64,000 nt of DNA, from NCBI GenBank assembly GCA_964501335.1, contig CAZCTC010000008.1, positions 62,001 to 126,000 of the forward strand, in the 5' to 3' direction. Below the pieces are notes generated by a model. It had not been told where the DNA came from. It was given only the letters and a program-made list of their open reading frames with translations, and ran no database searches. Positions 1 through 8,712 of the stretch are shown here, one piece after another (the first letter of the stretch is position 1; the number at the start of each line of letters is the position of its first letter). The translations under genes were made by a program, and so were the position numbers. This stretch comes from CAZCTC01 sp964501335 (GTDB lineage: Bacteria; Chloroflexota; Anaerolineae; B4-G1; SLSP01).

Positions 1-2028
1 GTCGGCGGCTTCCTTGGCTACATCGGTGCCGGTGATGCCCATGGCGACGCCGATATCGGCTTTCTTGAGCGCCGGGGCATCGTTCACCCCGTCGCCGGTC
101 ACAGCGACGATTTTTCCCAGATCCTGTAGAGCGCCGACCACGCGCAATTTGTGTTCCGGCGCTACCCGGGCGAAGAGCACTTCCTGGGCCAAAACGGCTT
201 TGAGGGCCGCGTCGTCCATCTTCTCCAGATCGGAGCCGGTGACGATTTGAACTTTTTCGCCGTGAACGATGCCGATCCGGCGGGCGATCGATTCGGCCGT
301 GAGGCCGTAGTCCCCGGTGATCATGACGATGCGGATACCGGCGTGACGACAGCGGATCACGGCTTCTGCGACTTCCGGCCGGGGCGGGTCCATCATCGCC
401 GTCAGTCCCAGAAAGGTCAAATTTTCTTCTACGGCCTCAGGCGTATAGGAACTAAATCCATCCGGTAAAACGCGGGTCGCAATGGCGAGCACCCGCAGTC
501 CATTGCGGGCATAATCATCGTTGGCTTCCATAATTTCCGCACGCAGAGCATCATCCAGAGGTACAGCCTGCTCGTTGTGGCGAATTGCGGTGCAGAGAGC
601 CAGTACCTCCTTGGGGGCGCCTTTGACCAGGGCCACCCGTTGCCGTCCGATCTGGTGGATTGTGCTCATTCGTTTGCGGCGTGATTCGAAGGGCAGTTCG
701 CGGATGCGGGGGCGTTCGGAGTTTTCAGTTTCCAGATCGATTCCGCCTTTGCCGGCGGCGACCAGCAGGGCCGCTTCTGTAGGATCGCCGAGGATCGTCC
801 AGCGCGGTCCGTCGCCGTTGGGGGGGAGGAGGCGGGCGTTGTTGCAAAGCGCGGCCGCGGAAAGCAGTTCGCGTAGCTCCTCAGCGATGGGGATGGCCTG
901 GCCCTGGCGCAGGATCTGACCTTCAGGAGCATATCCGACCCCGCTGACTGTGAGTCGCTGCCCATCCAGCCAGAGATCGCTTATCGTCATCTCGTTTTGG
1001 GTGAGGGTACCGGTTTTATCCGTACAGATCACGCTGGTGCAGCCCAGGGTTTCGACGGCGGAGAGCTTTTTCACCAGGGCGTGGCGTTTGGCCATCCGCT
1101 GGACGCCCATGGCCAGGGCCAGGGTGACCAGGGGGAGCATGCCTTCCGGGACGAAGGCGACGATCATGCCGATGGCAAAGATGAACCCTTCGATCAGTTG
1201 GACGTGGGTAAAGGTCACGGCCAGGAAAAAGAAGAGAATTCCGACGCCGACGGCGATGGCGGAGACGATTTTGGTGGCGTGGATCATCTCTTTCTGCAAC
1301 GGACTCAGTTCTTCGCCGACGGATTGGGTCAGATGGGCAATTTTGCCGAATTCTGTGTTCATCCCGGTATCCAACACGACCGCTTTGCCGGTACCGGCGG
1401 CCACGCTGGTTCCCGCAAAGACCAGATTGGGCATTTCAATGTGGGAGAGATCCTGGCGCAGGACGGCTTCCGCGATTTTTCGGGTCGGGTGGGATTCTCC
1501 ATTGAGCGTAGATTGATCGACGCGCAGCTCGGCCTCTTGCACCAGTCGGGCATCGGCAGAAATTCGGTCGCCTTCGGAGAGGAGGATGATATCTCCAGGG
1601 ACCAGCTCTTCGGCCAGAATTTTCTGCTCGGTACCGTCGCGCATCACCCGGGTATAGTAGGGGATGAGTTTTTTCAGCGCTTCGGTAGCTTTCTCGGCGC
1701 GGAATTCCTGCCAGAAGCTGAAAGCTCCGTTGATCAGATTGACGGCCCAGACGGCAATTCCTAACTGGGGCATCTGGGCGATAAAGGCCAGAATCCCGCC
1801 GATCCAGAGTAGAACGGCCATCATGTGGGTAAAATTGGCCAGGAATTTGATGTAGAGCGGTTTGCCTCTTTCTTCGCGCAGTTCATTGCGGCCGTATTGT
1901 TTCAAGCGCCGGGTGGCTTCTTCAGAACTCAATCCCTGGGGACTGCTTTTCAGAAATGCATAGACCTGAGTTATTTGTAATGAAGGTACTTCCGGCGCCT
2001 TGAGGCTGTCCATTTGTTTATTTTCCAT
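1..2028 (-). CDS. Cation-transporting P-type ATPase (type II), C-terminal part outside the window
   Basis: This is an ATP-driven cation pump of the inner membrane. The frame is open from ATG 2028 (AGAAAGG ribosome site upstream) to the left edge, which gives the first 676 residues; family members are usually about 880-950 long, so the last membrane helices lie outside. In order one sees an N-terminal cation-ATPase domain, a first helix pair, an actuator domain with NGES where TGES is usual, the M4 motif PEGMLP near residue 294, the phosphorylation motif CTDKTGTLTQ with Asp337, and the hinge motif TGDGVNDAP near residue 645. The PEGMLP region and the lack of an N-terminal heavy-metal domain point to type II (Ca2+ or Na+/K+-like) rather than type IB. 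The ion cannot be told from what is visible. The small YHS-like and membrane genes just upstream lie on the same strand. Confidence 0.93.
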   Translation of the reverse strand, partial: MENKQMDSLKAPEVPSLQITQVYAFLKSSPQGLSSEEATRRLKQYGRNELREERGKPLYIKFLANFTHMMAVLLWIGGILAFIAQMPQLGIAVWAVNLINGAFSFWQEFRAEKATEALKKLIPYYTRVMRDGTEQKILAEELVPGDIILLSEGDRISADARLVQEAELRVDQSTLNGESHPTRKIAEAVLRQDLSHIEMPNLVFAGTSVAAGTGKAVVLDTGMNTEFGKIAHLTQSVGEELSPLQKEMIHATKIVSAIAVGVGILFFFLAVTFTHVQLIEGFIFAIGMIVAFVPEGMLPLVTLALAMGVQRMAKRHALVKKLSAVETLGCTSVICTDKTGTLTQNEMTISDLWLDGQRLTVSGVGYAPEGQILRQGQAIPIAEELRELLSAAALCNNARLLPPNGDGPRWTILGDPTEAALLVAAGKGGIDLETENSERPRIRELPFESRRKRMSTIHQIGRQRVALVKGAPKEVLALCTAIRHNEQAVPLDDALRAEIMEANDDYARNGLRVLAIATRVLPDGFSSYTPEAVEENLTFLGLTAMMDPPRPEVAEAVIRCRHAGIRIVMITGDYGLTAESIARRIGIVHGEKVQIVTGSDLEKMDDAALKAVLAQEVLFARVAPEHKLRVVGALQDLGKIVAVTGDGVNDAPALKKADIGVAMGITGTDVAKEAAD

Positions 2029-2129
2029 CGATTACCTTTCTTTCCGTACGTTTTGAAATGGTGCTGTTGCTTTTATAGACAGTTCGTCATCCATAACTGA
2101 AATGCGAATTTCAGAAGTTAAAGAAAAAA

Positions 2130-2233
2130 CGTGTTTTCGGCGGCTTTCTGAAGCCGCCGAAAACACGAATAAAAATAACTCACTTACCATCCCGTGCGTT
2201 GTTTTTTACCGGGCAAAAGCCCTTTGCGGGATG
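2130..2233 (+). repeat. Hairpin element, copy 1 (hairpin plus right flank)
   Basis: A perfect 17-bp stem (2130-2146 with 2151-2167, arm CGTGTTTTCGGCGGCTT) closes a TCTG loop. It is followed by the A-rich spacer and the right flank seen in other copies (AATAAAAATAACTCAC, then TTTTTTACCGGG, then TTTGCGGGATGC). It lies between the start of the ATPase and the 3' end of the small membrane gene, where it could end transcription in either direction. No run of T follows the stem. Confidence 0.85.
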
Positions 2234-2290
2234 CAAGAAATCGGTTGTAATCCAGGGCCAGGAATTCCACACAGTTTTAAAAGCCGGGGG

Positions 2291-2515
2291 TTAAGAAAGC
2301 ATGTGAGGATTTGTAGGAGTTTTTTCCAACAGTTCGACGGGGTTTTTGAACGTCCATTCTTCTGCCAGCTTGAAGATCAAAAGGACAATGGCCAGCTCCA
2401 GGATTTGGTGAATGCCTGGCGAGGCTTTGATTTGATGTTCGAGAAACAGCAGTCCGACCGACAGCGGCAGCAGACTGTAGAGTTTTAAAGCGGCGATGAA
2501 CGACTTCTTTTTCAT
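2291..2515 (-). CDS. Small membrane protein of unknown function, 74 aa
   Basis: I do not recognise a family. The protein is short and basic at the N-terminus (MKKKSF) and has two hydrophobic segments, about residues 9-26 and 38-52, separated by a short charged turn, so a two-helix inner-membrane protein is likely. ATG 2515 has a strong ribosome site, AAGGAG, six bases upstream. That ribosome site lies inside a perfect 12-bp inverted repeat (2522-2549), which suggests that translation is controlled. It lies between the YHS-like peptide gene and the P-type ATPase, all on the minus strand, and may be co-transcribed with them. The ribosome site is the main reason to call it a gene. Confidence 0.6.
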   Translation of the reverse strand: MKKKSFIAALKLYSLLPLSVGLLFLEHQIKASPGIHQILELAIVLLIFKLAEEWTFKNPVELLEKTPTNPHMLS

Positions 2516-2521
2516 AGGGTT

Positions 2522-2549
2522 CTCCTTTTGATCCTGAGATCAAAAGGAG
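2522..2549 (-). promoter_or_regulatory. Inverted repeat that covers the ribosome site of the 74-aa gene
   Basis: The arms CTCCTTTTGATC and GATCAAAAGGAG are exact reverse complements around a CTGA loop. Read on the minus strand, the arm nearest the gene contains its AAGGAG Shine-Dalgarno sequence. In RNA the hairpin would hide the ribosome site; in DNA it could be an operator. Confidence 0.6.
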
Positions 2550-2623
2550 TTTACCCGATTTGAAGTCAAAAGGGTGCAAAGAAATGGCTGAAAGAGGTCA
2601 AGAAATTGTCTAGATAGGAGATC

Positions 2624-2728
2624 TCAGTCCTTTGCGTTCAGCCGGTGGAAGGTAATCCCTTTATGTTCTCGGACGGCATAGGTGTTTTGGGGATCTACGT
2701 TCATGCCGCAGACTGGATCGTATCCCAT
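2624..2728 (-). CDS. YHS-domain-like mini-protein, 34 aa
   Basis: ATG 2728 is preceded by a near-ideal ribosome site, AGGAGG, with 5 bases before the start. The peptide begins MGYDPVCGMNVDPQNTYAV, which matches the start of the YHS metal-binding domain (DPVCGM-VD). It continues with EHKGITFH and stops after LNAKD. A normal YHS domain goes on to a second part with F-C-S and a further Cys; that part is missing here, so only one Cys remains. YHS domains often accompany P-type metal ATPases, and this gene lies upstream of one on the same strand. It is either a functional mini-domain or the remains of a longer gene cut by a stop codon. Confidence 0.55.
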   Translation of the reverse strand: MGYDPVCGMNVDPQNTYAVREHKGITFHRLNAKD

Positions 2729-2850
2729 TTTTTACCTCCTGTTATTCATACTGTGAGCGACTTATCTCCATTGTAAAAGGTCGGAGCCGCGGTGAATAGG
2801 GTTTTTTTTATCTGTGCGGTGGTGGTAGGACTACAGTTAACTAAAACCTG

Positions 2851-2900
2851 TTTTTTCGCGTGCAGTCTGCGGCGCGCGAAAAGTAAACAAAAAACTCTTT
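2851..2900 (+). repeat. Degenerate hairpin element copy upstream of pstS
   Basis: The segment TTTTCGCGTGC at 2853-2863 pairs, with one mismatch, with GCGCGCGAAAA at 2872-2882. The spacer GTAAACAAAAAACTC after it is the same as after the hairpin in other copies. It ends about 25 bases before the PhoP-type box. Confidence 0.55.
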
Positions 2901-2923
2901 ATAGAGTTAAAAGTGAGTCAACC

Positions 2924-2977
2924 TTAACAAAACGTTAACACATCGTTACGCTGTTGTTAAACTTCATCTTTTATGAT
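2924..2977 (+). promoter_or_regulatory. PhoP-type box and -10 element of the pst operon
   Basis: Four hexamers lie exactly 11 bp apart: TTAACA at 2924, TTAACA at 2935, TTACGC at 2946 and TTAAAC at 2957. This is the TT(A/C/T)A(C/T)A-N5 pattern known from PhoP-controlled promoters of Bacillus. A good -10 hexamer, TATGAT, follows at 2972-2977, and no -35 hexamer is needed for such promoters. The stretch 2729-2850 before it holds nothing I can identify. Confidence 0.8.
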
Positions 2978-3030
2978 TAACACGTTCGACAAACGAGGCA
3001 TCTGAGAACGTGAATTGGAGGAGATTAACT

Positions 3031-4071
3031 ATGCGTAAGTTGTTCTTTGTCGGTCTGATTCTGGCTACGATGTTGACGGCCTGCGGCGCTCCGGCTACTC
3101 AGGCTCCTGCTACCTCTGCCCCGGCGACCACCGTGGCCCCGACCGAAATCCCTGCCACCGGGGTTGCTCCGACTGAGGCCCCTGCGACTGAAGCTCCCGC
3201 TGCCGACGCGCTGCCGGCGGTCGATCCTTTGACGGTAACCGGCCCGATTGTCAGCGCCGGCAGTTCTACGGTTTTCCCGCTTTCCGAAGCCCTCGCCAGC
3301 CGTTTTCAGGATGAGGGCTATGCCGACAATATCACCATCGACAGCATCGGCACCGGCGCCGGGTTGGAGCGTTTCTGCAAAACCGGCGAGACCGATATCG
3401 CCAATGCCAGCCGCAAGATCAAGGATGAAGAACTGGCCAACTGTCAGGCGATCAACCGTGAACCGATTGAATTCCGCGTCGGCACGGATGCCATGGTGAT
3501 TGTGGTCAGCAAAGAAAATACTTTCCTGACCGATGTAACTAAGGAAGAGCTGGCGAAGATTTTCTCCAGCGATGCGACGAAGTGGTCCGATGTGAATCCC
3601 GCATGGCCGGCGGAAAATATCCTGCGCTTCAGCCCCGGCACCGACAGCGGCACCTTCGACTACTTTGTGGAAGCCGTCCTGGGCAAGAACAAGGATCTGC
3701 TGCTCAATGCCGCCAACCTGCAACTCTCTGAGGACGACAATGTCCTGGTCCAGGGCGTCGAAGGCAGCCCCTATGCTGTCGGTTACTTCGGCTATGCCTA
3801 TTACGAAGAAAACGCCGGCAAGCTCAATGCGGTTTCCGTCGATGGTGTGGCACCCGGTGCTGAGAGCGTCAACGACAACAGCTACCCGCTCTCCCGCCCG
3901 CTCTTCCTGTACACTACGGCCGAGATCATGAAGGAAAAGCCGCAGGTGGCCGCTTTCATCAACTACTACCTGACTTATGTCAACGAAGAGATCAGCAAGG
4001 TCGGTTACTTCCCGGTCAGCGACGATGTGCTGAAGGCTTCCCGCGAAGCCTGGCTGGAAGCGATGAAATAA
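3031..4071 (+). CDS. pstS: Phosphate ABC transporter substrate-binding lipoprotein PstS
   Basis: It captures phosphate outside the membrane and delivers it to PstCA. ATG 3031 has the ribosome site GGAGGAG seven bases upstream; a GTG at 3010 in the same frame lies before that site and is less likely. The signal peptide ends in the lipobox LTAC with Cys18. An Ala/Pro/Thr-rich linker of about 45 residues with repeated PATEAP-like units then holds the domain away from the membrane. The binding domain begins with SAGSSTVFPLSEAL and contains the phosphate-loop motifs GTGAGLERFC and DIANASR, followed by SPGTDSGTFDYF, all typical of PstS. The gene is first in the pst operon, directly behind the PhoP-type box, and is followed by a 21-bp hairpin before pstC. 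Confidence 0.96.
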   Translation: MRKLFFVGLILATMLTACGAPATQAPATSAPATTVAPTEIPATGVAPTEAPATEAPAADALPAVDPLTVTGPIVSAGSSTVFPLSEALASRFQDEGYADNITIDSIGTGAGLERFCKTGETDIANASRKIKDEELANCQAINREPIEFRVGTDAMVIVVSKENTFLTDVTKEELAKIFSSDATKWSDVNPAWPAENILRFSPGTDSGTFDYFVEAVLGKNKDLLLNAANLQLSEDDNVLVQGVEGSPYAVGYFGYAYYEENAGKLNAVSVDGVAPGAESVNDNSYPLSRPLFLYTTAEIMKEKPQVAAFINYYLTYVNEEISKVGYFPVSDDVLKASREAWLEAMK

Positions 4072-4084
4072 GAAGAATTTGACA

Positions 4085-4129
4085 AGGCCCCATTTCGCGC
4101 GCCCCTCCGGGGCGCGCGAAATGGGGCCT
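4085..4129 (+). terminator. Perfect 21-bp hairpin between pstS and pstC
   Basis: The segment 4085-4105 pairs exactly with 4109-4129 around a TCC loop (inner arm CGCGCGCCCC). No T run follows, so it is not a complete intrinsic terminator. Its position after the gene whose product is needed in excess suggests a 3' stabiliser of pstS mRNA or a partial terminator. Confidence 0.75.
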
Positions 4130-4153
4130 CTAGATAGGGAAAGCGAGGAAAGT

Positions 4154-5113
4154 GTGGCAAGCGAGATGACTCTGACCCATTCGGCTGAAAGTTTGACTTA
4201 TTCTCGAGTGACTGTCGATCTGCGGCGCAAAGCGCGCCCCGGCGAAAGCCTGATTCAAGGTTTTCTCTTTTTCTGCGGCGCGGTTTCGATTCTCACCACG
4301 CTGGGTATCGTCTATGTCCTGGGCCGCGAGTCGTTGCGCTTTTTCACCAGCGGAGAGGTCAGTCTGCTCGACTTTTTTACCGGCACGCGCTGGCAACCGA
4401 CGATCGAGGAATTTGGGATCTGGCCTCTGGTCAGTGCGACGCTGATGACCACGCTGATCGCGATGGCGGTAGCGCTTCCCCTGGGATTGGGCGTGGCGAT
4501 TTATCTGAGCGAATATGCGGCGCCGCGCACCCGGAGCATCCTGAAACCGATCCTTGAAGTGTTGGCCGGCATTCCCACGGTGGTTTACGGTTACTTTGCT
4601 TTGACTTTTATGACGCCGGCGCTGCGGTTCATCTTCGGGCAGAATATGGTGGAGATCTATAACACGGCCTCGGCCGGTCTGGTGATGGGGATTTTGATCC
4701 TGCCGCTGGTCTGCTCGATGAGCGAAGATGCCCTCAGTGCGGTGCCCCGCAGTCTGCGCGAGGCCGCGTACGGCCTGGGCGCGACCAAACTCGAGACGGC
4801 GATGCGGGTGGTGCTCCCTGCGGCCCTTTCCGGTATTGCGGCGGCGGTGATCGTGGCGCTCTCTCGCGCTATCGGCGAGACGATGATTGTAGCCATCGCC
4901 GCGGGAGCCGGGCCGGCTTTTACGGCCAACCCGTTCAAGGCGGCCGAAACGATGACCGGGCACATTGTCCGGATCAGCGGCGGCGACCTGAGTTACGGTT
5001 CGATCGATTACAACAGCCTGTTTGCCATCGGGTTGATGCTCTTCCTGATGACCCTGAGTTTGAACATCGGCAGCAGTTGGATCGTGCGGCGGTATCGCGA
5101 GGTGTATGAATGA
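4154..5113 (+). CDS. pstC: Phosphate ABC transporter permease PstC
   Basis: This is one of the two membrane subunits of the phosphate importer. The first helix is near the N-terminus (GFLFFCGAVSILTTLGIV) and about six helices are present. The permease EAA loop, REAAYGLGATKLETAMRVVL, contacts PstB. The frame is open further upstream to a TTG at 4079, but that would place the 21-bp hairpin inside the gene. GTG 4154 has GAGG five bases upstream and is my choice; ATG 4166 is the alternative. The stop codon overlaps the pstA start as ATGA, so the two are translationally coupled. Confidence 0.92.
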   Translation: MASEMTLTHSAESLTYSRVTVDLRRKARPGESLIQGFLFFCGAVSILTTLGIVYVLGRESLRFFTSGEVSLLDFFTGTRWQPTIEEFGIWPLVSATLMTTLIAMAVALPLGLGVAIYLSEYAAPRTRSILKPILEVLAGIPTVVYGYFALTFMTPALRFIFGQNMVEIYNTASAGLVMGILILPLVCSMSEDALSAVPRSLREAAYGLGATKLETAMRVVLPAALSGIAAAVIVALSRAIGETMIVAIAAGAGPAFTANPFKAAETMTGHIVRISGGDLSYGSIDYNSLFAIGLMLFLMTLSLNIGSSWIVRRYREVYE

Positions 5114-6372
5114 ATCACGGCATGGTTTCTTCCAATGAGATGCCCGAGGGCGATGCTCTGCGCCGCTTGCTGGATCGCCGCCATCGCGCCGGCTGGATCT
5201 GGCGGCTGGTCTTCCAGGCTTCGACGATCATCGGGATCGTGGCGCTGACTGCCCTGCTTTACACGATCGTCAATCAATCTTTCGGCCTCGTCGCGGTGCA
5301 GAATCAGATCGAGCCGGCGGCGCTGGCCGTCAATGGGACGCCGTTGGAAGAACTCCCGGCCGATCAGTTGATCGGTATTTTGCAAACCCATGTTTCGGCC
5401 GGGGTGTTGCGGCGGCTGGAAAGTGAGCAGCCGCTGGCCGAACGTTCGCCGGCGGCACTCTATCAACTGGTGCAGGAACGGGTGGTGGTGCCGGAGATCG
5501 TCGGCAGCTGGTCGCTGGTCGATTCGCTGTTCAACCGGGCGGCGATTGAGGCCGAAGCGGCTGTGGACTATCCCCAGGCGCAGGTACAGTTTCGCGCCTG
5601 GCTGAACGCCGACTTTTTGGTCGAGTCCCAATCGCCCAAACCCGAGCTGGCCGGGGTGCGCACCGCTTTGTTCGGTTCGCTCTGGACCATTGCGATTACC
5701 CTGCTGGTGGCTTTCCCGATCGGGGTGGGGGCGGCGATCTATCTGGAAGAGTATGCCCGGGATAACTGGTTCAACCGGATCATCCAGACCAATATCAGCA
5801 ATCTGGCCGGCGTGCCGTCGATCATCTACGGGATGTTGGGGCTTTCGATTTTTGTCCGCGGCCTGGAAGGGCTGACCAGCGGCAGTCTCTTCGGGTTGAG
5901 CGATCCCACCACGGCCAACGGCCGCACGATCCTCTCCGCCGGGCTGACCCTGGCGCTGCTGGTGCTGCCGGTGTTGATTATCAATGCTCAAGAGGCCATC
6001 CGCGCGGTGCCGCGCTCGCTGCGACAGGCCAGTCTGGGCCTGGGGGCGACGCAGTGGCAGACGATCTGGTCGCATGTGCTGCCCAATGCCCTGCCCGGCA
6101 TTCTGACCGGGGCGATTCTGGCGATCTCCCGCGCCATCGGCGAGACCGCGCCGCTGGTCGTCATCGGCGCTTCGACCTTTATCGCGCTCGATCCGACGGG
6201 GCCTTTTTCCAAGTTCACCACGCTCCCCATTCAGATCTATCAATGGACCTCGCGTCCGCAGGATGAATTCCGCAATCTGGCCGCCGCGGCCATCCTGGTT
6301 CTGCTGGTCCTGTTGCTCACCTTGAATGCCAGCGCCGTTCTGCTGCGCAACCGTTACGGAAGGAAGATTTAA
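5110..6372 (+). CDS. pstA: Phosphate ABC transporter permease PstA
   Basis: This is the second membrane subunit of the phosphate importer. After the first helix (about residues 33-53) there is a soluble insertion of about 120 residues (NGTPLEELPADQ to SPKPELAGV) facing the outside, and then five more helices. The insertion makes the protein 420 residues long against the usual 280-300. The EAA loop reads LRQASLGLGATQWQTIWSHV, and ISRAIGETAPLVVIGA is typical of PstA. ATG 5110 overlaps the pstC stop by four bases, and pstB starts two bases after the pstA stop codon. Confidence 0.94.
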   Translation: MNHGMVSSNEMPEGDALRRLLDRRHRAGWIWRLVFQASTIIGIVALTALLYTIVNQSFGLVAVQNQIEPAALAVNGTPLEELPADQLIGILQTHVSAGVLRRLESEQPLAERSPAALYQLVQERVVVPEIVGSWSLVDSLFNRAAIEAEAAVDYPQAQVQFRAWLNADFLVESQSPKPELAGVRTALFGSLWTIAITLLVAFPIGVGAAIYLEEYARDNWFNRIIQTNISNLAGVPSIIYGMLGLSIFVRGLEGLTSGSLFGLSDPTTANGRTILSAGLTLALLVLPVLIINAQEAIRAVPRSLRQASLGLGATQWQTIWSHVLPNALPGILTGAILAISRAIGETAPLVVIGASTFIALDPTGPFSKFTTLPIQIYQWTSRPQDEFRNLAAAAILVLLVLLLTLNASAVLLRNRYGRKI

Positions 6373-6373
6373 G

Positions 6374-7540
<1,167 letters not shown>

Positions 7541-7547
7541 CAGCGGA

Positions 7548-7722
7548 AGTAGACAGCAGCAAGTAGCCAGTAGACAGCCTGCGTCGCCGGGACGGCTCTG
7601 GAAAAGGCCATGTTTTGGTGCGCATCAGAATGCGCACCAAAACCTAAACAAAAAACCTCTCCCCCGATCCAGCGCGGCGCTTTTTACCTGGAAAGGGCCA
7701 TTTGCGGGACGTTACAAGGCCG
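7548..7722 (+). repeat. Complete copy of the hairpin element, with both flanks
   Basis: The left flank has AGTAGACAGC repeats and then GCGTCGCCGGGACGGCTCTG and GAAAAGGCC. The hairpin (7610-7645, GGTGCGC arm, CAGA loop, one mismatch at the outer end) and the full right flank to GCGGGACGTTACAAGG follow. At about 175 bp this is the best full-length reference copy. It ends about 50 bases before phoU and has pushed phoU away from pstB. Confidence 0.8.
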
Positions 7723-7769
7723 GGGGCCTGCCATAAAGGCCTATTTTCAAGACAGATAAGGAGTCGGGT

Positions 7770-8432
7770 ATGCGCCAGACGTTTGATCGTGAAATGCAGG
7801 AAATCCAGGATGAAGTTCTGGCCCTGGGCAGCATGGTGGAAAGTGCGCTCATCGAATCGGTGCGGGTGTTGCAGAGCCGCGATGCAAAGGGGGCCGAGTG
7901 GTTGATCGTCAGGGATCGGCAACTCAATGAGCGCCGCTTTGCGATCGAGGCTGATTGTCTGGCTTTGATTGCCACGCAGCAGCCGCTGGCCGGCGATCTG
8001 CGGACGCTGGCGGCGGTGTTGGAGATTACGACCGAGCTGGAGCGGATCGGCGATTATGCCAAAGGGATCGGTAAGATCAGTTTGATGCTCGGTGCGGGGC
8101 CGTTGCCGCAGGCCCTGCCCTATGTGCCGCAGATGGCCGAAAAGGGTCGGGATATGTTGCATCGGGCGCTCGATGCCTTTATTGCCCGGGATGAGGCGCT
8201 GGCGCGGGCCATTTCTGCTGAGGACGATGTGGTCGACGGGCTCTATTTGCAGACCTATCGGGCTTTGATTGCGCACATCCTGGCCGATCCGCAGATGATC
8301 GAGCCGATCAACTATTTGTTGTGGGTGGCGCACAATCTGGAACGGGCGGCCGATCGGGTGACCAATATCTGTGAGCGGGTTATTTTCACAGTGACGGGGG
8401 AGCTGGCGGAATTGGACGGCAACGGCGGATAA
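7770..8432 (+). CDS. phoU: Phosphate signalling/transport regulator PhoU
   Basis: PhoU links the Pst transporter to the phosphate sensor kinase and shuts the Pho response off when phosphate is plentiful. The 220-residue length is normal. The protein is an all-helical double repeat, with the metal-site type motifs ERIGDYAKGIGK (about residues 90-101) and its second-repeat counterpart NLERAADRVTNICER (about 189-203). ATG 7770 has AAGGAG upstream. It is separated from pstB by 577 bases of repeat elements without a gene, so it may have its own promoter. No Pho sensor kinase or regulator is present in the window. Confidence 0.95.
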   Translation: MRQTFDREMQEIQDEVLALGSMVESALIESVRVLQSRDAKGAEWLIVRDRQLNERRFAIEADCLALIATQQPLAGDLRTLAAVLEITTELERIGDYAKGIGKISLMLGAGPLPQALPYVPQMAEKGRDMLHRALDAFIARDEALARAISAEDDVVDGLYLQTYRALIAHILADPQMIEPINYLLWVAHNLERAADRVTNICERVIFTVTGELAELDGNGG

Positions 8433-8620
8433 TTTTACCGAAGAAGGTGGTGGGGGGCGAGAGTTTTTGTTGCAGGACGATTTCAGGCGCGTTTCATGAC
8501 GACCGGTAGAGGTTAAGCGTCATAGATGTGGAAAGGGGGAATGCTGCTAGCATATAGCGACTTGAAGAATGGTCAAAGGGAGAGGCTGGCTTTAACGAAT
8601 AAGTTAAAAATTTAAAAATC

Positions 8621-8649
8621 TTGTAAACCCGGCTTTTTGGGAGGATAAT
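8621..8649 (+). promoter_or_regulatory. Probable promoter of the CheB/CheR-PAS gene
   Basis: TTGTAA at 8621-8626 and GATAAT at 8644-8649 are 17 bases apart. They lie about 65 bases before the start codon in an AT-rich stretch. The rest of the gap 8433-8712 holds nothing I recognise. Confidence 0.5.
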
Positions 8650-8712
8650 AAAAATATTAACGTATTTTTATATAGCCAGTTTAGGAACCAGCCCTACGCC
8701 GGAGGCCAATGG

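Noticed and set aside
2102..2488. Open frame over the hairpin element beside the small membrane gene
   Set aside because: It runs through the repeat and overlaps the better-supported minus-strand gene. The same peptide wording (FRRLSEAAE) appears at several repeat copies only because the DNA is repeated.
8592..8626. A third PhoP-type box before the CheB/CheR-PAS gene
   Set aside because: TTAACG, TTAAAA and TTGTAA are present, but the spacing is 12, about 8 and irregular, not 11.
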